A program made the position numbers and the translations under genes. DNA of 64,000 nt from Myxococcales bacterium. GTDB lineage: Bacteria; Myxococcota_A; SURF-8. Where the stretch lies: NCBI GenBank assembly GCA_003598065.1, contig QZKR01000120.1, positions 110,368 to 174,367 of the forward strand, read 5' to 3'. The notes below the pieces were generated by a model, which did not search any database, was not told the DNA's origin, and worked only from the letters and a program-made list of their open reading frames with translations. Of this stretch, positions 46,035 to 55,900 are shown one piece after another; the stretch's first letter is position 1; the number at the start of each line of letters is the position of its first letter.

Positions 46035-46394
46035 ATGTCTCGGGTGAAACGTGGATTCAAGGCGCGCCATCGTCGCAACAAGGTCCTCAAACTGGCAAAG
46101 GGATTCCATCTCGCGCGCGGCAAATCGTTTCGCGTCGCCGTGCACGCCGTGGAAAAGGCGCTCAGCTATGCTTTCCGCGACCGTCGCCGTCGCAAGCGCG
46201 ATTTCCGACGGCTGTGGATCATACGCATCAACGCCGGCGTGCGGCTGAGCGGCTTGTCCTACAGTCGTTTTATCAACGGTTTGCGCGAGGCCAATATCGA
46301 GCTGGATCGCAAAGTGCTGGCGGACATGGCTGTAACCGACCCCGCCGGTTTCAAGGCGTTGGTTGAACAGGTGAAAGCGCTGGCGACGGCGTAA
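46035..46394 (+). CDS. rplT: 50S ribosomal protein L20
   Basis: A 119-aa L20 protein: the N-terminal [19 protein letters not shown] and [20 protein letters not shown] are diagnostic. L20 nucleates 50S assembly and in many bacteria represses its own operon. A small hairpin without a T run follows the stop (46398-46415, ATTCCGCCG/CGGTGGAAT), perhaps a processing signal. Confidence 0.97.
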   Translation: MSRVKRGFKARHRRNKVLKLAKGFHLARGKSFRVAVHAVEKALSYAFRDRRRRKRDFRRLWIIRINAGVRLSGLSYSRFINGLREANIELDRKVLADMAVTDPAGFKALVEQVKALATA

Positions 46395-46449
46395 ATTCCG
46401 CCGTATCGGTGGAATGGCGCCCTCGTCCTGAACCGCAAAGGAGCAGGAG

Positions 46450-46731
46450 ATGACGAAAGCCGACTTGATCGAGAATGTCTACCAGAAGATCGGGTTCTCC
46501 AAGAAGGAATCCGCCGAGATCGTGGAGATGGTGTTCGACATCATCAAGGACACGCTGGAAAAAGGCGAGAAGATCAAGATTTCCGGCTTTGGCAATTTCG
46601 TCGTCCGCGAGAAGAAATCGCGTATCGGGCGCAACCCGCAGACCGGCCAGGAGATCGAGATTTCGGCTCGCAAGGTGCTGACCTTCAAACCCAGCCAGGT
46701 GATGAAGAATTCGCTGAACCGCGGGAAATGA
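46450..46731 (+). CDS. ihfA: Integration host factor alpha subunit
   Basis: A 93-aa DNA-bending protein of the HU/IHF family. Features: LIENVYQKIGFSKKESAEIV, the core GFGNFVVREKKSRIGRNPQTG with the intercalating proline of the beta arm, and the IHF-alpha-like KVLTFKPSQVMKNSLN. In most proteobacteria pheS and pheT separate rplT from ihfA; here they are absent. The stop overlaps the ATG of the MerR-type gene. Confidence 0.92.
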   Translation: MTKADLIENVYQKIGFSKKESAEIVEMVFDIIKDTLEKGEKIKISGFGNFVVREKKSRIGRNPQTGQEIEISARKVLTFKPSQVMKNSLNRGK

Positions 46732-47105
46732 CGGCCCGGGGCGCTGTGGAAAGAATCCCCGACAAGCTGTATTTTCGCATCGGCGAAGTCGGGCGGATCA
46801 CCGGGCTGGCGCCGCATGTACTGCGCTTCTGGGAAACGGAATTCCCCAGCATACGGCCTGAAAAGAGCAAAACCAATCAGCGCGTGTACGACCGGCGGGC
46901 CATCGAAACAATTCTGCTGATCAAGCATTTGCTCTATGAAGAGCGGTTCACGATCGAGGGTGCGCGGGCGCGACTGAAGGAGTTGAAGCGCGACAAACAG
47001 GAATTGGCGGCTGAGTTGACCAAGGCGACGGCGACCGAACCAAAGACGATGCTGGTCGAGATCCGCGACGAACTTGCCGCCCTTTCCCGGTCGCTTCGCG
47101 AGTGA
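46728..47105 (+). CDS. MerR-family transcription regulator
   Basis: A 125-aa regulator with an N-terminal winged helix (YFRIGEVGRITGLAPHVLRFWE...NQRVYDRRAIETILLI) and a C-terminal coiled coil (~80-125), with no cysteines for metal sensing. It belongs to the short MerR group that commonly follows ihfA in delta-type and gamma-type bacteria. It overlaps ihfA by 4 bases and is therefore co-expressed with it. The target is unknown. Confidence 0.88.
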   Translation: MTARGAVERIPDKLYFRIGEVGRITGLAPHVLRFWETEFPSIRPEKSKTNQRVYDRRAIETILLIKHLLYEERFTIEGARARLKELKRDKQELAAELTKATATEPKTMLVEIRDELAALSRSLRE

Positions 47106-47141
47106 AAAAAGCGACTTTCTGTTCTTTGCACAAGCACAATC

Positions 47142-47218
47142 CGGGGCGTAGCGCAGTCTGGTAGCGTACCTGAATGGGGTTCAGGTGGTCGCTGGTTCAA
47201 ATCCAGTCGCCCCGACCA
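47142..47218 (+). tRNA. tRNA-Pro (GGG)
   Basis: A 77-base cloverleaf: acceptor CGGGGCG/CGCCCCG, anticodon stem CCTGA/TCAGG with loop ATGGGGT (GGG), T arm GCTGG-TTCAAAT-CCAGT, CCA encoded. It marks the border between core genes and the accessory-looking DNA that follows. Confidence 0.94.
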
Positions 47219-47224
47219 AAACAG

Positions 47225-47261
47225 AAAGGGATTTCGCATAATTGCGAAGTCCCTTTTTCTT
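47225..47261 (+). terminator. Terminator after tRNA-Pro
   Basis: AAAGGGATTTCGC-ATAATT-GCGAAGTCCCTTT forms a 13-bp stem with one mismatch and is followed by TTCTTT. Confidence 0.88.
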
Positions 47262-48051
47262 TGCCCTTCCCGCAAACCCCTTCCCGTAACACCACCGTAA
47301 CACTTAGGACGGATTTCGCGGCTTTTTGGCAGGCGATGGAACGCAGAAAGAAAGGCCGGCGGTTTAGGCGGTCGCGTCCGTTCCGACCGAAGCCAGACGC
47401 CTTGAGGGCTTGAGGCTCAAGGATAGTCCGCAGAAGCGCAGAATAGCCGTGAGCGTGTCCAAACGCGGGCTGTGCCGCCCTACCAAGGTGCGATAGAGCG
47501 TTTGACAGCTAAACCACCCCTCCCTGCCCTTCGTGGCCGTTACCCCAAAGCCTAATCCGTCCTTTCTCTCTGCCAACGCCGGAAAGACATAGCGGCCGTT
47601 GCAGCACCATCCTTAACGTACCTTTCTGAGGTCAGGTTGAGGACACCGCCGCATTGGTCGGGCTTCGCGGCGATTGCTATAGGCGGTAGTCGGGGGCCGG
47701 GGGGCCATCCGACCCCACCCCGGTCGAATGTAGTATTTGATGCCTGCCCGCGAATTTTTAAAAAAAAAATCCAGAGTCTCCGCGACGGATGGATAACAAC
47801 GTACAGGCGGCAAAGGTCTCGAACTCTGAATGGGAAGCCCGTTGCTTAACGCATAACCCGACATTGAATATCGCTTACAGGCAATTTCAATCCGCCTATA
47901 GCGATTTTATCGTTGCTAAATTATAACGATTACAATTTATACTTTTTACTTGACAATCCGGCAACCGATCGATAATGCTGTGTTACAAGGTGTCAAAGTA
48001 AATTAGGTTCTCGCCAGGATTCATTCTATTACATACGAGAAAGGTTGCGCC
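47262..48051. other. 790-base region without an intact gene
   Basis: Between the tRNA-Pro terminator and the teneurin-like gene there is no intact reading frame with a plausible start. It holds the antitoxin remnant at 47364-47576, an A10 tract near 47759, and an AT-rich stretch (47870-48000) with a possible promoter (TTGACA 47950-47955; GATAAT 47971-47976). The mix of decayed coding DNA and base composition suggests past insertion and deletion next to the tRNA. Confidence 0.6.
47364..47576 (-). pseudogene. Remnant of a HigA-type addiction-module antitoxin
   Basis: The minus-strand frame encodes TLYRTLVGRHSPRLDTLTAI and RFCGLSLSLKP, which match the C-terminal helix-turn-helix end of putative addiction-module antidotes (typically SLYRALS..NPRLDTLLAILRALGL). 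The N-terminal part before the motif does not resemble the family, and no toxin gene is adjacent. It looks like a truncated or frameshifted fragment. Confidence 0.5.
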
Positions 48052-51000
48052 ATGCATTTCATGGGAAACGCCCGTACCGTTTTCATGTATGCAATGCTGT
48101 CCTTGGTGGTTGTCGGCACATTGGGCTGCAAGATCGACATCAACAAGCCGACTACGAACTCGGCCTTTCACGAGGGCGCGTCCGTGGAATTCAGCGCGGA
48201 ATACAACGGCTGGTTCGATATCAAATGGAAAAGCAGCTATATCGGAACCGACGGCAACACGCACGAACTCGATAATGCTTTCTTCGAATCGCATGCGGTC
48301 GCTACCGCAGACAAGGGCTACCCTTGGCGCTTTAAAATCGACGACCTGCCGCGCGGCATCCACACGATCACGGCTTATTATAGTATCGATGATGCTTCCG
48401 TGAAGCTGGTCGTTGGCTGCAATGGTTTGCCGACTTCAGCTTGCTCACTCCTCACCCACGGTTGTGTTCAAGGGACCTGCAACGCGTTTGATGACATCTG
48501 CATTGGATTGCCAGATCATTCGGCTTGCGATAACTTTGACAGCGCTTGCGTCAGCATAGGAATTTGTCGTGCAACGGACGGGGAATGCTATTCGCTTCCG
48601 CTCGGCTGCGACGACGATAACGCCTGCACCGAAGACACTTGCGTTCAGGGGTCGGGTTGCGTCCACACCGACATTTCTGATAACTGCAAAGATGACGACC
48701 TCTGCACGACCGATTCCTGCGACCCGGCGTGGGGATGTAAATATGATCCCGCTATCACGTGCGATCAGGCGAATCATGAAGTTTGCGTGGACGGCGAATG
48801 CGTTTGCGACACGGCCAACGGCTATCAAACTTTGGATGACGGAACGTGCTCCTGCGCCGATACGAGCTGCGTTTCGAAAGGGGCGGAGTGCGACGAGATC
48901 ATGGTTTGCGGCGAGCCGGTCGATTGCGGCCAATGCGATGCCTTTTCGGAGTGTGTGAATAACAAATGCGAGGTGACCGATATCCCACTCGAACCTATTC
49001 CGAATGACGTGGACCCGACGGTCGTCGCCGATGTGTGCGATCTGCGAAAGTTCCTTGTTGAAAACAGCGACCCGGTTCAACGGGGAGAAGGTCTCGCCGA
49101 GCTTTTGGAAAACTGCGACCGGATCCTCCACGTCAGCGGCTTCATCAGAAATCGCAACGGCGAACCCCTCGCCGGCGTGCGCGTTACGGTGAAGGAACAC
49201 CCCGAGTACGGCGTCGGCATCAGCCGCGAAAATGGCAGATACGACATGTTGCTCAATGGCGGCGGCACCTTCGTATTGCGTTTCGACAAGCGGGATTACA
49301 TTCCCATGCAGCGCCGCGTCTCCTCGGAGTGGAACCGCTCGGTCCGGCTGGATGATATCTACATGACGCCTCGGGCGTCCTCTATTCCCGTCAACATGGG
49401 GGATTTTAACACCCAGTTGGCCTTGGGAGAAACAGTGGGAGACGACGATGGACAACGAACGGCAACGTTGATTTTCGAGCCGAACACCTCGGGGTGGATT
49501 GCATTGGCCGATGGTACACAAGTCAGCTTGCGCAACATGTCCCTGCACATCACCGAGATTACGGTCGGCGAAAACGGCCCGGCCGCCATGCCAGCCCCCT
49601 TGCCGCCGGCCACGGCCTACACCTATGCGGTAGACTTCTCCATCGACGAGGCCGAAGCGGCGGGCGACGCCCCGGTTCAATTCGATAAGCCCATCGCCCT
49701 TTACGTTGACAATTTCCTGGGATTCGCCGTCGGCGGAATCGCACCGGTCGGATACTTCGATCCGACGGCCGACGCCTGGATCGCCAGCAAGGACGGTCTA
49801 GTGGTAAAGATTCATTCCTGCAACTCCTACGGTCGGGCCACTCTTGATATCGACGGATCGGGTACGGCGGCATCGGACGAAGAACTTGAGGATTTGGGCG
49901 TCAGCGACGAGGAACGCCAAGCCCTGGCCTTGGGATGCGACTCCGGCAGATTCGCCGAAGAAGGCACCTACTGGCGGGTGGAAATCGAGCATTTTACGCC
50001 TTACGACATCAATTGGCCGCAAGACCCCCCGGATGGCGCTACCCCTCCTGGAGAGACTGGAGACGGGGGACCGGGCGATGATGGCAATCCAAATCCCGAG
50101 GATGATGGGAAGGACGATGGAGAAGGCGATGAAGATGACGAAGACAAAGAATGCAAGGAAGAAGGATCCAAGATTGTCTGCCAAAGCATGACATTAGGCG
50201 AATCGATTCCGATCGAGGGCACGCCCTTCAAACTCCATTACCAAAGCAATCGCACCTATGGCAGAAAAGTCGCCAGATCGCTCCGAATTCCGGTCGCGGG
50301 AGAAAATCCCCCTTCTAGAGACAACCTAGATGGAACTCGTCTCTTCGATAAGGCGATGGTGGAAGTCAGCGTCGCTGGACGAACTATCAATCAGGAATTC
50401 GCCGGTCCCTTGAGCCCAAAGCAGGAATATTATTTTACCTGGGATCAGTTTGATGAGTACGGACGCTTCGTCAACGGAATTCACTCTGCCGTTGTGCGAA
50501 TCTCATATTTCTACCACGCTAATTATTCCATTCCCAGCGGTGACTCTTACCATTGGAGTTTCGGACGGCCGGGTTCGGGGACGGCGGCCGTCGCCACGCG
50601 CGACAGATTGCGGTTGACGGACTCTTTCCAAACCACGCTCGGCGTCTGGGACCAGAGAAAAGGTCTCGGTCTGGGCGGATGGTCGCTCAGCCCGCATCAT
50701 TTCTTCGATGAAAAGAACCGCATTCTCTATCTGGGAGACGGGACAAGAAGATCTTTAGACGAAATTACAATCTCTCGTTATCGGGAAGCATGCTCAGTTC
50801 AGGGCACTTTTACTGCGAGTTACGATGGATCGCTGTATGTCAGCTCATATTGCCAGATCGCGCATGTTGTTCCAGGAGAAACAACGGAAATAATTGCAGG
50901 GGTACATCCTCAAAGTTGTGGTGAATCCCAGGGCGGATACGTACCGGGTTCTCCTGCCGAATCAACCCAGATAGGAGAACCGCGCGGGATGGCGGTCGAT

Positions 51001-54000
51001 AAAATGGGGAATCTCTATTTCTCTAGTGGGAACACGGTCAATTACATGCCGGGGGGTACACCCTATGGCCACTGCATCAGGAAAGTAGATTCTTCCAGTT
51101 CTAGAATCATCACGACGCATGCGGGTGATTGCGGGCCATACGGCGAAGGCGACGAGGAGGGCAAACCGGGAAGATTCAATTACCCTACAGGAATCGCAAC
51201 AGACGAGGCCGGCAATGTTTTTGTGGCCGATACGCTAAACTATAAGATTAAGCGGGTGGATCCGCTTGGAACGGTTATCACCGTCGCGGGCAACGGCCTT
51301 CCCGCCAGTAATCTATGCGGAAATCCGACAGCGGATGCCACAGCCTGTAACATCGGCATGCCGGAGTTCATTGCCATAGACTCGCAATCGAACGTCTATT
51401 TTTCGGCTGTCATGCCGCCCGCCGGCCCTTATGACCACGGCTGGCGTAACGGGATTTTATGGAAGCTTTCCAGAGATGGCACGCTCTCCGTTTTCGCGGG
51501 TGGAAATCGTTTCACGGGTGAGCAGCCCATGAGCTTGGAGTGTCCCACCGGTTTCTGGGGAGAGGCGGCAGAAAGCAAACCCGCAACACAGGCATGTCTC
51601 GCTCCTATCCAAGGCATGACAGTTGACTGGCGGGATAACGTCTACATTTCGGAAATGGCCCTGCCCCTGCTCGATTCAAGCTATCACCACGAATATTTTG
51701 TTTATGGCTACAATTTTGACGAAACAACAGGAGGTGTCGTTTACCGAGTTGGCCTGAACGGCAGCCTAAAGCGAATCGCCGGAAAATATGGCCAATGGAT
51801 CCCCAACCATACTCCTTACGAAATTTTCGGCAAAGATGGGCAGCTTGCCATTTTGGCCGGCATCAACCCAGGAGCAATGGCATACGATGGAGCCGGCAAT
51901 CTTCTTCTTTACGATTACGATGGTTGCGGCATGATCCATAAAATTACGGCCGCCGCCAACGTAACGGCCACCGATGAAGGCGTCGCCGTAGCCTCTAAGA
52001 ACGGACAGGAGTATTACGTCTTCGACGACCGCGGACATCATCTCAAAACTTACAATGCCCTCACCAATGGCCTGATCTACTCTTTCGGCTACGACGCGAA
52101 GGGCTATCTGACCTCGATAACGGATGCTTCGATACCGAATCTTTCCCTCAATACGACGGTAATCAATCGCAACGGCGAATTGCCGCAAAGCATCGTCGCG
52201 CCGGCTTACTTCGGCGGTTACACCACCTCTTTCGAACTGGACGAGGAAGGTTATATCACGGCGATTACCAAGCCTGGCGAAAATACCTACACCTTCACCT
52301 ACAAGCACCTCAACGAAGAGCCGGATCCGGAAAAAGGGCCGAGGGTTGACGTGGAAGGGCTTCTTGCCACCATGCAGGAGCCGGCTTCAAGCGGACAATT
52401 CACTTTCGATTACGATTCGCAAGGGCGGCTGACCAAAGATCAAGACCCGGTCGGCGGAGAAAAATCGCTGAGCCTCGTCGAAGGTTATGAGGACGCTGAA
52501 GGCAACAAATTTGAATACAAGGTCACGTTGCAAACAGCAGTGGATACATCGACGCACCGGGATACGAGCTATGGCGCCTGGTACGAAAAGGACGAGGACG
52601 GTTGGTTTACGGGCAATTACATCCGCCAGGTCACTCATCCGTCCGGGCTTTCGTCTCGAATGGTTTCTCAAGAAACGAAAGATACGATTTATCATACCGA
52701 CGGTACGATTGCCGAGTTTGAATATGCTCCCGATCCCCAATGGGGCTACTCCAACAAATACGCCAGTAACGTCACAGTCACGCTTCCCGGCGATTCACCG
52801 ACTGACGGCGACGCTGACTCTGACGACGAACAGGACCCCCCTATTCAAATGGAGATCACCCAAAATGTAGTCAAGGCAACGACGGAAGGACATTTCAACG
52901 GCGGTTTCGTGCGCAAGATCAGCAAAAACGGGAAGGTCGCTTTCTGGAAATTCGACAGCAATCAGAGAATCCATACCTACATCTCTCCGGAAAAGCGCGC
53001 CGCCACCGTACAGGTCGACGAACAAGGCAAGCCGAAAAATATAAACCTGGGATTGATCGCCACCGTGCAAATCGACGCGGAAGGCAACCTGATAAGTGCG
53101 CAGCTTTCGGGCGAAGAGGATGGGTTGGCTCCCATCACCGTTCTTTACGACGCAGGCCGCATCATGAATATCACTCAAACGGCCGACATGGGCGGCGCAG
53201 CTAAATTGCGCGGCATCTCGATTTCCTACTCGAATGGCGGGACCAAATACGCCAATCCGCGCACGATAGGGTTCCTGAACGGGGAAAGCTATACGCTCGA
53301 TTACTATTCTTCAGGTAGATTGCAATCCATCGAGCGACCGGACGATTATAAGACTTACTTCGAATACGACGCCAACGGCAACATGACCTATCTGATGGCT
53401 CCGCCTGTTGGTCCTTCGTCGCCCGAAGAGTTGAAGCATGGCATCGGCTATACGGAGGCAAACCTCGAAGCATCGTACACGCCACCGGTTGTTGAGCAAG
53501 GGGTATCTACGGAAACTACCTATGGTTACTACCTGGATCGTCAAAAAAAAATCGAAGCCCGGCCCGACAACAAGCGAATTGATTACACCTACGATGCTGC
53601 TGGCAGGCTCGATCAGCTCACGGCTACAGGGATGATCTATACCTATTCTTACGGCTCGCATCCCTCGCTGCCGAGCCAGATCAACACAGCCGACGGCATC
53701 TCCCTTAAAATGGAGTACATCGGCTCGCTGTTGAAAAAAGAAGACTGGAGCAATTCGCTGGGCTACATCGCGGGAGGAACCGTCAAGCGCTCCTACAACG
53801 ACGATTTTCTGGTATCGGCCTACACCGTGGGCAATGGCAACACGGTCAACCAATATTATGATAATGACGGCTGGCTGAGGCGTCTTTCCGACACGGCGGG
53901 CAACGATCTTAATATCGCGCGGAAAGCCTTCGGCGCGGTCGAAGCCTTCTCGCTTACGACCGACGGAAATATTTTGATGGAGAGCCTCAGCTATAATGCT

Positions 54001-55401
54001 TTCGGCGAGTTGGAGCGGCAAGAAGTTTCCTTTAACGGAGACCAAATTCTGCTACGGGTTTACGAAAATGAAACCGGCACGGAGGAAGAGAAATTTTTCC
54101 GCGACGAACGCGGTAGGATAAAAACGGTAGTGGAAATGGTTGCCGGATCCGGCCTAACGGCTACGACCTACACATACATTTATGATAATGTCGGCCGTCT
54201 GCGGGCCACTTCAATAGACGATGTTAGCGAGATGCACCAAAGTACGACCCGACAGACCGCTTACGCCTACAGTCCCAACGGCAATAGGGGCGTGCATGTA
54301 GTCTCTGATGGCGAAAGCATAGTTGTTCAGGAGTCCTGCCTCTTTGATCAGCAGGATCGCCTGACCTACTGCTGGGATTACGGCACGACGCCAGCTACGT
54401 ATAAAGAATGGGCCTTCTCTAAATTTGGCAACCTTATGTCAATAATGAAGGGGCAAGATATTACTTCATACTCCTATGATGTTTTCGGCAACCTGCGCGA
54501 CGTTACGTTGTCCGACGACACCTTCATTGAATACATCATCGATGGCAAAAACCGCCGCATCGGGAAAAAGACATACGTTAGCAAAGAGGGCAGCCTCGTC
54601 TCTGTCCAAGGCTGGCTGTATAAGGATCAGCTCAACCCCGTGGCCGAACTGGATGGCAACGGGATGATCAAGAGTATCTTTGTCTACGGTACGAAACCCA
54701 ACGTGCCGGACTACATGACGAAGGACGGCGACACCTATCGGATCATCTCCGACCATCTCGGCAGCGTTCGGCTGGTTGTTCGTATGTCGGATGGCGTGGT
54801 CGTCCAGCGCATGCGTTACTCGGCTTTCGGCGAGGTGTTGCAGGACACCAATCCCGGCTTCCAGCCCTTCGGCTTCGTTGGCGGCCTATACGATCCACAG
54901 ACCGGCTTCGTCCGCTTCGGCGCGCGGGATTACGACCCTTCCACCGGACGCTGGACAACAAAAGACCCAATCCGGTTTGACGGCGGGCAGGAAAATTTGT
55001 ATGTTTATGTTAACAATGATCCGATAAATAGAAGAGACTTAAATGGCAAAGATCCAATCACTCTCCTTACAGTTGGGGCAGCTATAACTTTTGGCGGAAA
55101 CTGGCTAGCGTCACATGCATTTTGTCAAGCAGCATGCAAGAAACTTAGTGAAGCCGAAAAGAAAGCGACAGCCGATATTAATGGTGAACGCACCGGCCCA
55201 GATAAAAACGATCATATTTGTGATCCTGGCAAAAAACAGAACGAAAATATGTCAAATACATACAACGATTGCCTAGATGAATGCACAATGATGGCTGCCG
55301 AGGGCGTGCTAGACATTCCTACAACCCTTGCTCTCCTGATAGGCCAAGCGATAGGAGCGGCTGCATCAGGGATTGCAGGTTGGGCTGGTAGCTTTTTTTA
55401 A
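48052..55401 (+). CDS. Giant teneurin-like RHS/YD-repeat lipoprotein
   Basis: A 2449-aa exported protein. The signal peptide ends at VGTLGC (probable lipid anchor). Domains in order: a unique N-terminal module (~27-120), Cys-rich EGF-like/slime-mould modules (~123-305; CDDDNACTEDTC), a carboxypeptidase-regulatory/transthyretin-like domain (~357-430), strand-rich modules, an acidic linker (~660-707), the RHS shell start, about five NHL repeats (~977-1304; TGIATDEAGNVFVADTLNY), a long YD-repeat shell (~1317-2217), the RHS core (~2230-2335; DPSTGRWTTKDPIRFDGG) and a ~115-aa tip. The tip is AT-rich in DNA and hydrophobic at its end (GAAASGIAGWAG). This order parallels animal teneurins. A DGD insert (PTDGDADSDDEQD) sits within the shell. 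The tip may be a toxin. Confidence 0.85.
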   Translation: MHFMGNARTVFMYAMLSLVVVGTLGCKIDINKPTTNSAFHEGASVEFSAEYNGWFDIKWKSSYIGTDGNTHELDNAFFESHAVATADKGYPWRFKIDDLPRGIHTITAYYSIDDASVKLVVGCNGLPTSACSLLTHGCVQGTCNAFDDICIGLPDHSACDNFDSACVSIGICRATDGECYSLPLGCDDDNACTEDTCVQGSGCVHTDISDNCKDDDLCTTDSCDPAWGCKYDPAITCDQANHEVCVDGECVCDTANGYQTLDDGTCSCADTSCVSKGAECDEIMVCGEPVDCGQCDAFSECVNNKCEVTDIPLEPIPNDVDPTVVADVCDLRKFLVENSDPVQRGEGLAELLENCDRILHVSGFIRNRNGEPLAGVRVTVKEHPEYGVGISRENGRYDMLLNGGGTFVLRFDKRDYIPMQRRVSSEWNRSVRLDDIYMTPRASSIPVNMGDFNTQLALGETVGDDDGQRTATLIFEPNTSGWIALADGTQVSLRNMSLHITEITVGENGPAAMPAPLPPATAYTYAVDFSIDEAEAAGDAPVQFDKPIALYVDNFLGFAVGGIAPVGYFDPTADAWIASKDGLVVKIHSCNSYGRATLDIDGSGTAASDEELEDLGVSDEERQALALGCDSGRFAEEGTYWRVEIEHFTPYDINWPQDPPDGATPPGETGDGGPGDDGNPNPEDDGKDDGEGDEDDEDKECKEEGSKIVCQSMTLGESIPIEGTPFKLHYQSNRTYGRKVARSLRIPVAGENPPSRDNLDGTRLFDKAMVEVSVAGRTINQEFAGPLSPKQEYYFTWDQFDEYGRFVNGIHSAVVRISYFYHANYSIPSGDSYHWSFGRPGSGTAAVATRDRLRLTDSFQTTLGVWDQRKGLGLGGWSLSPHHFFDEKNRILYLGDGTRRSLDEITISRYREACSVQGTFTASYDGSLYVSSYCQIAHVVPGETTEIIAGVHPQSCGESQGGYVPGSPAESTQIGEPRGMAVDKMGNLYFSSGNTVNYMPGGTPYGHCIRKVDSSSSRIITTHAGDCGPYGEGDEEGKPGRFNYPTGIATDEAGNVFVADTLNYKIKRVDPLGTVITVAGNGLPASNLCGNPTADATACNIGMPEFIAIDSQSNVYFSAVMPPAGPYDHGWRNGILWKLSRDGTLSVFAGGNRFTGEQPMSLECPTGFWGEAAESKPATQACLAPIQGMTVDWRDNVYISEMALPLLDSSYHHEYFVYGYNFDETTGGVVYRVGLNGSLKRIAGKYGQWIPNHTPYEIFGKDGQLAILAGINPGAMAYDGAGNLLLYDYDGCGMIHKITAAANVTATDEGVAVASKNGQEYYVFDDRGHHLKTYNALTNGLIYSFGYDAKGYLTSITDASIPNLSLNTTVINRNGELPQSIVAPAYFGGYTTSFELDEEGYITAITKPGENTYTFTYKHLNEEPDPEKGPRVDVEGLLATMQEPASSGQFTFDYDSQGRLTKDQDPVGGEKSLSLVEGYEDAEGNKFEYKVTLQTAVDTSTHRDTSYGAWYEKDEDGWFTGNYIRQVTHPSGLSSRMVSQETKDTIYHTDGTIAEFEYAPDPQWGYSNKYASNVTVTLPGDSPTDGDADSDDEQDPPIQMEITQNVVKATTEGHFNGGFVRKISKNGKVAFWKFDSNQRIHTYISPEKRAATVQVDEQGKPKNINLGLIATVQIDAEGNLISAQLSGEEDGLAPITVLYDAGRIMNITQTADMGGAAKLRGISISYSNGGTKYANPRTIGFLNGESYTLDYYSSGRLQSIERPDDYKTYFEYDANGNMTYLMAPPVGPSSPEELKHGIGYTEANLEASYTPPVVEQGVSTETTYGYYLDRQKKIEARPDNKRIDYTYDAAGRLDQLTATGMIYTYSYGSHPSLPSQINTADGISLKMEYIGSLLKKEDWSNSLGYIAGGTVKRSYNDDFLVSAYTVGNGNTVNQYYDNDGWLRRLSDTAGNDLNIARKAFGAVEAFSLTTDGNILMESLSYNAFGELERQEVSFNGDQILLRVYENETGTEEEKFFRDERGRIKTVVEMVAGSGLTATTYTYIYDNVGRLRATSIDDVSEMHQSTTRQTAYAYSPNGNRGVHVVSDGESIVVQESCLFDQQDRLTYCWDYGTTPATYKEWAFSKFGNLMSIMKGQDITSYSYDVFGNLRDVTLSDDTFIEYIIDGKNRRIGKKTYVSKEGSLVSVQGWLYKDQLNPVAELDGNGMIKSIFVYGTKPNVPDYMTKDGDTYRIISDHLGSVRLVVRMSDGVVVQRMRYSAFGEVLQDTNPGFQPFGFVGGLYDPQTGFVRFGARDYDPSTGRWTTKDPIRFDGGQENLYVYVNNDPINRRDLNGKDPITLLTVGAAITFGGNWLASHAFCQAACKKLSEAEKKATADINGERTGPDKNDHICDPGKKQNENMSNTYNDCLDECTMMAAEGVLDIPTTLALLIGQAIGAAASGIAGWAGSFF

Positions 55402-55414
55402 GGAACATAAAGCG

Positions 55415-55885
55415 ATGCAATGGAGATTGTCAAAATTTAAAATTCTCTACGAGTGGTTAGCAAAGCTATTAAATTACAATAACGTTGGGCCGATATATGC
55501 TCTTTTAATGATCTTTCAGGTTGTTTTATATGCCAGACGCGAAGTAATTGATGTTGAGAAACTGAATATAGATTATTTTGTGGTTAATCTTGGGCTGTTC
55601 TTATCAATACCGGCAACCGTAATCCTGGAAAAAATAAAACATATGAGGTTGGTTGCCACACTGGTAGCTGCAATGTGCTACCCGTACATCATGCTATACT
55701 ATGAGGGACGCACGGAATTATTTGGCTGTGATGACCCCTTAGCTGTCGGCATAAACCCGGAAGAGTATGAAATAAATAGAATGTTTTTGTTTATCACATA
55801 CTTTGCGAGCGTGTCTTTTTTAATTAGCTTGCCTTGGAAAGCATTCTGGGCTCGTTTGCATAAGAAAAATAACAACAATGACTAG
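55415..55885 (+). CDS. Small membrane protein, candidate immunity partner of the RHS tip
   Basis: A 156-aa protein with three or four predicted membrane helices (VGPIYALLMIFQVVLYA, YFVVNLGLFLSIPATVI, LVATLVAAMCYPYIMLYY, MFLFITYFASVSFLISL). AAGGAA precedes the ATG, 13 bases after the RHS stop. Both it and the preceding RHS tip are markedly more AT-rich than surrounding genes. In polymorphic toxin loci the gene right after an RHS tip is usually its immunity gene. No family is recognised, so this role is inferred from position and composition. Confidence 0.65.
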   Translation: MQWRLSKFKILYEWLAKLLNYNNVGPIYALLMIFQVVLYARREVIDVEKLNIDYFVVNLGLFLSIPATVILEKIKHMRLVATLVAAMCYPYIMLYYEGRTELFGCDDPLAVGINPEEYEINRMFLFITYFASVSFLISLPWKAFWARLHKKNNNND

Positions 55886-55900
55886 GGGATCTTTTTTACA

